Source of the DNA: Hyphomicrobiales bacterium
Lineage (GTDB): Bacteria > Pseudomonadota > Alphaproteobacteria > Rhizobiales > Aestuariivirgaceae
Direction: 5' to 3'
DNA: 8,961 bases
NCBI GenBank assembly: GCA_025356765.1
Contig: JANXRO010000227.1
Coordinates: forward strand, 1 to 8,961
The notes under the pieces are model-generated. The model had not been told where the DNA came from, made no database searches, and was given only the letters and a program-made list of their open reading frames with translations. The translations under genes were made by a program, and so were the position numbers. Shown one piece after another: positions 6,495 to 8,961 of the stretch. Each line of letters begins with the position of its first letter. Position 1 is the first letter of the stretch.

Positions 6495-7454
6495 TCAACC
6501 TGGCCTGGATTTGGTACGGCGTGCCAAAGGGTGGAACTGTTCAACCGCATCTTTCAGGCGTTCCACCTGAACATGGGTATAAATTTGTGTGGTTGAAATA
6601 TCGGCATGGCCCAACATTTGTTGAACGGCGCGCAAATCAGCGCCTTTGGCCAAAAGTTCAGATGCAAATACATGCCTTAGCACATGGGGTGAAACTTTGT
6701 CGGCATCAAGGCCCGCTTGGCGCGCCAAGGCCTTTAATTCCAAGGCAAAATGCTGTCGTGTCAAAACCCCTTGGGCTCCGTGAGAGGGAAAAAGATATTT
6801 GGCCTCATTTTCACTTTGGGCTCGCAAAACGGGCAAATAGGCCGCGATGGTTTCACGCGCCGCTTTTGAAAGTGGCACTAAGCGTTCGCGCCCGCCTTTG
6901 CCTTTGATCATCAAAAACGCATCGCTGCTGGTGACAGCACGCACCGTCAGGCCAATTAATTCAGAAACGCGAAGCCCGGTTGCTGCTAAAATTGTGAGAA
7001 GGCAGTTGATCCGCATGGCCTTGAATTGCGCCAAGCCCTGCTTGTCTTGCATGTTGTGGCGTGAAGCTTCCAGCAAGACCAGCATATCGGGCTTGCTCAA
7101 AATTTTGGGCAGGCTTCGTTGTGAACGTGGGCCTTCCACAATGGCTGCGGGGTTTTCAGAAGCCTTGGCTTCGGCATGTAAAAAACCATGAAATTGTTTA
7201 ATGGCAGAAAGCCTGCGCGCCGCAGTTGCCCGTGCCAGCCCAAGCCTTTCGCCTTCGGCCTGAAAATCACGAATATCATCGGTTTTGGCATCAAGCGCAT
7301 TGACTTGGCGGGATTTGAGAAACTCTAAATAACTTTCCAAATCGCGCTTATAGGCGGCCACTGAGTTATTGGCAGCGCCGCGTTCAGCGCTCATCATTTC
7401 TAAAAAGCGATCTCGTAGGCGATAATCGCCGCTAATGTTGGCGGAGCTTTTCAT
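6495..7454 (-). CDS. xerD: Site-specific tyrosine recombinase XerD
   Basis: The 319-residue protein is a tyrosine recombinase of the XerC/XerD type, which resolves chromosome dimers at dif with FtsK. Residues 10-95 form the core-binding (SAM-like) domain (FLEMMSAERGAANNSVAAYKRD at about 18-39). The catalytic domain shows Arg162 in ATGLRVSEL, Lys186 in IKGKGGRER, His257 and Arg260 in HVLRH, His283 in LGHADISTTQ and nucleophile Tyr292 in IYTHV, so the active site is complete. The length is somewhat over the 298 of the E. coli protein. I call XerD rather than XerC from the N-terminus and from its place next to accA, as in related genomes. Its ATG lies inside the end of a small upstream gene (23-base overlap), suggesting translational coupling. 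It ends with TGA. Confidence 0.93.
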   Translation of the reverse strand: MKSSANISGDYRLRDRFLEMMSAERGAANNSVAAYKRDLESYLEFLKSRQVNALDAKTDDIRDFQAEGERLGLARATAARRLSAIKQFHGFLHAEAKASENPAAIVEGPRSQRSLPKILSKPDMLVLLEASRHNMQDKQGLAQFKAMRINCLLTILAATGLRVSELIGLTVRAVTSSDAFLMIKGKGGRERLVPLSKAARETIAAYLPVLRAQSENEAKYLFPSHGAQGVLTRQHFALELKALARQAGLDADKVSPHVLRHVFASELLAKGADLRAVQQMLGHADISTTQIYTHVQVERLKDAVEQFHPLARRTKSRPG

Positions 7455-7575
7455 GCGGCAATGATTTTATAATTTCGCTTGGCTCTGGCGGAAAAGATGC
7501 CAAGGCTAAGGCTGCACCATAAACACAGCCAGCAATAAGGCCTATTACAAAAATAAATTTAAACGTATCGGGCAT
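7432..7575 (-). CDS. Small single-pass membrane protein upstream of xerD
   Basis: An ATG at 7575 opens a 47-codon frame ending in TAG at 7432-7434. AAGGA (7582-7586) lies 6 bases upstream, the best ribosome binding site in this part of the window. The protein starts MPDTFK, then has a hydrophobic segment (FIFVIGLIAGCVYGAALALA, about residues 7-26). A proline-rich polar tail (SFPPEPSEIIKSLPHEKL) follows. It would sit in the inner membrane with a short tail; the function is unknown. The last 23 bases overlap the start of xerD in another frame, so the two are probably translated in series. I recall a similarly short hydrophobic reading frame beside xerD in related alphaproteobacteria, but cannot check it here. 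Spacing, ribosome site and membrane pattern make it likely real despite its size. Confidence 0.72.
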   Translation of the reverse strand: MPDTFKFIFVIGLIAGCVYGAALALASFPPEPSEIIKSLPHEKLRQH

Positions 7576-7581
7576 CGCGCG

Positions 7582-7586
7582 TCCTT
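7582..7586 (-). promoter_or_regulatory. Ribosome binding site of the small membrane protein
   Basis: AAGGA on the minus strand is 6 bases from the ATG at 7575. It is the main evidence that this short frame is translated. Confidence 0.7.
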
Positions 7587-7595
7587 AAGCCCTTC

Positions 7596-7624
7596 AACAT
7601 AGTCTTTGCCAATGATTTTGCCAA
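7596..7624 (-). promoter_or_regulatory. Candidate promoter of the small protein-xerD-accA operon
   Basis: On the minus strand TTGGCA and TATGTT are separated by exactly 17 bases, with the -10 about 20 bases before the ATG at 7575. The leader would be about 15 bases and still contain AAGGA. The region also holds two TTTGCCAA copies (7605-7612 and 7617-7624), 12 bases apart on the plus strand; the second overlaps the -35. They could be chance or a binding-site repeat. Confidence 0.42.
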
Positions 7625-7675
7625 ATCGCTTCTGCTTTGCGAAATTCATTTAACTGCTCTAAAAGCCCCATTCAA

Positions 7676-8263
7676 ATGGCAAGACGTTCAATTTATAAAG
7701 ATATTGAAGCAACATCAGAAGCTTTGGGCAGCCGCGCCATTGTTCTGGTGGGCTTGATGGGCGCTGGCAAAACCAGTGTGGGACGCAGATTGGCTGAAAA
7801 GCTGAATGTGCCTTTTGTGGATGCAGACCACGAAATTTGCATCGCCGCGGGCAAAACCATTCCGGAAATTTTTGCTGATCATGGTGAAGATTATTTTCGG
7901 GAAGGCGAACGCCGTGTCATCACCAGGCTTTTGGAAAATGGCAAACAGGTTTTGGCCACGGGCGGGGGTGCTTTTATGAACAGCGAAACCCGTGAGAATA
8001 TCCGTGAACATGGCGTTTCCGTCTGGCTTAAAGCAGATTTGGAAGTGTTGCTAAAACGTGTGGCCAAACGCAATGATCGGCCGCTGTTGAAACATGATCC
8101 GGCCGCTGTAATGAAAAAACTGATTGATTTGCGCTATCCGGTTTATGCCTTGGCCGATATCACCGTTGAAAGCCGTGATGTGCAACATGGCCAAATGGTC
8201 AATGAAGTGATCAAGGCTCTGGCCCAGTGGCCCGGATTGGAATTTGCCAAGAATGAAAACTGA
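7676..8263 (+). CDS. aroK: Shikimate kinase
   Basis: The 195-residue protein phosphorylates shikimate with ATP to give shikimate 3-phosphate, in the cytoplasmic pathway to chorismate and aromatic amino acids. It has Walker A GLMGAGKT (26-33), the shikimate-binding DADHEI (Asp49, Asp51) and FREGE (Arg75). It also has ATGGGAF (94-100), the lid RNDRPLL (Arg132, Arg135) and the adenine/shikimate region RYPVYALAD. I use ATG 7676, which gives the usual family length. A TTG at 7637 would add 13 residues without family likeness. No clear ribosome binding site precedes 7676, so the start is the least certain part. The gene is divergent from the xerD operon. Its final 11 bases overlap the start of aroB, the common order in alphaproteobacteria, and imply coupled translation. 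Confidence 0.96.
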   Translation: MARRSIYKDIEATSEALGSRAIVLVGLMGAGKTSVGRRLAEKLNVPFVDADHEICIAAGKTIPEIFADHGEDYFREGERRVITRLLENGKQVLATGGGAFMNSETRENIREHGVSVWLKADLEVLLKRVAKRNDRPLLKHDPAAVMKKLIDLRYPVYALADITVESRDVQHGQMVNEVIKALAQWPGLEFAKNEN

Positions 8264-8961
8264 AACGGTTCATGTGAACCTTGCCAACCGCAGTTATGAT
8301 ATTGCCATTGGTGAGAACTTAATTGGTGGCTTGGGCGAAAAGATCAAGCCTTGGGCAAGTCGCGGCTTTGTGGCCATTGTGACAGATACCAATGTGAGCA
8401 GATTTCATCTCGAAACTGTGCAAAATTCGTTGGCCAACAATGGTATCACCTTTCGAGTCATCGTTCTGCCCGCAGGCGAAGCAACCAAGGGCTATAAGCA
8501 TTTGGCTGACCTGTGTGATAGTTTGTTGACCGCTGGTGTGGAACGCAAGGATGTGGTGGTTGCGCTGGGGGGCGGTGTCATTGGTGATATCACCGGATTT
8601 GCCGCCGCAATATTGCGCCGTGGTGTAAACTTCATTCAAATCCCCACTTCGCTTTTGGCCCAAGTTGATAGTTCTGTTGGCGGCAAAACCGGCATTAACT
8701 CGCCGCACGGCAAAAACTTAATCGGGGCATTTCATCAACCCGTTGCAGTGTTTGCTGATCTGAATGTTTTGAAAACCTTGCCTCGCCGGCAACTGGCTGC
8801 GGGTTATGCCGAAGTTGCCAAATATGGTTTGCTGGGGGATGCGGCTTTCTACCTTTGGCTTGAAACCCATGTGGATGGTATTATGGCGGGCGACATGGTT
8901 GCCACTGCTTATGCGGTGAAACACAGTTGTGAAATGAAGGCCAAAATTGTGGCGGAAGATG
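8253..8961 (+). CDS. aroB: 3-dehydroquinate synthase (3' end off window)
   Basis: The frame from ATG 8253 runs to the right edge: 236 codons of a protein normally about 360-380 residues, so roughly the C-terminal third is missing. The enzyme converts DAHP to 3-dehydroquinate, the second step of the shikimate pathway, using NAD+ and a divalent metal. The NAD-binding loop GGGVIGDITGFAA (106-118) is present. So are PTSLLAQVDSSVGGKTGIN (131-149, Lys146), HGKNLIGAFHQP (Lys154), the metal ligand Glu187 in GYAEVAKYG and Lys190. The start overlaps the end of aroK by 11 bases in a different frame. A ribosome binding site is unclear, and translation is probably coupled to aroK. The visible part is intact. 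Confidence 0.97.
   Translation, partial: MKTETVHVNLANRSYDIAIGENLIGGLGEKIKPWASRGFVAIVTDTNVSRFHLETVQNSLANNGITFRVIVLPAGEATKGYKHLADLCDSLLTAGVERKDVVVALGGGVIGDITGFAAAILRRGVNFIQIPTSLLAQVDSSVGGKTGINSPHGKNLIGAFHQPVAVFADLNVLKTLPRRQLAAGYAEVAKYGLLGDAAFYLWLETHVDGIMAGDMVATAYAVKHSCEMKAKIVAED

Noticed and set aside
7637..7675. TTG start of aroK at 7637
   Set aside because: It adds 13 residues with no likeness to shikimate kinases; the ATG at 7676 gives the usual length.

Overview
The window looks like chromosomal core DNA from an alphaproteobacterium, probably near the Hyphomicrobiales (Rhizobiales). Three things suggest this. A parvulin-type periplasmic isomerase is divergent from secA. An aroK-aroB pair is divergent from a small-membrane-protein/xerD/accA unit, an arrangement I recall from that order. 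The protein sequences also read as alphaproteobacterial. Composition is moderate in GC, with many TTG leucine codons. The organism call is inferred from gene order and protein character; no database was searched.

Layout, left to right. (1) 1-806, minus: an exported parvulin peptidyl-prolyl isomerase, cut by the left edge. (2) 807-1015: a divergent intergenic region with a likely isomerase promoter and short inverted repeats, including a GGGG-TTTT-CCCC hairpin next to the secA ribosome binding site. (3) 1016-3775, plus: complete secA. A 15-bp tandem repeat spans its stop codon. (4) 3800-5164, minus: a Tat-exported, copper-type multicopper oxidase. All four copper motifs are present, but the frame is interrupted by one in-frame TGA at 4304-4306. 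(5) 5285-5464, plus: a lone Flp/type IVb pilin of 59 residues. (6) 5469-7575, minus: a probable operon of a 47-residue membrane protein, xerD and accA; the small gene overlaps xerD. (7) 7676-8961, plus: aroK and aroB, overlapping by 11 bases, with aroB cut by the right edge.

Most of the window is housekeeping. SecA drives export of unfolded proteins and the isomerase would help fold them in the periplasm. XerD resolves chromosome dimers. AccA is a subunit of acetyl-CoA carboxylase. AroK and AroB belong to the shikimate pathway. The accessory part is the oxidase-pilin pair between secA and accA. TGA is the normal stop of aroK and xerD here, so the TGA in the oxidase is not explained by a changed genetic code.

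I found no rRNA, tRNA, CRISPR array, transposase or prophage gene. No unknown multi-gene system is evident. The items most worth a second look are the interrupted oxidase, the small protein coupled to xerD, the secA leader hairpins and the orphan pilin.
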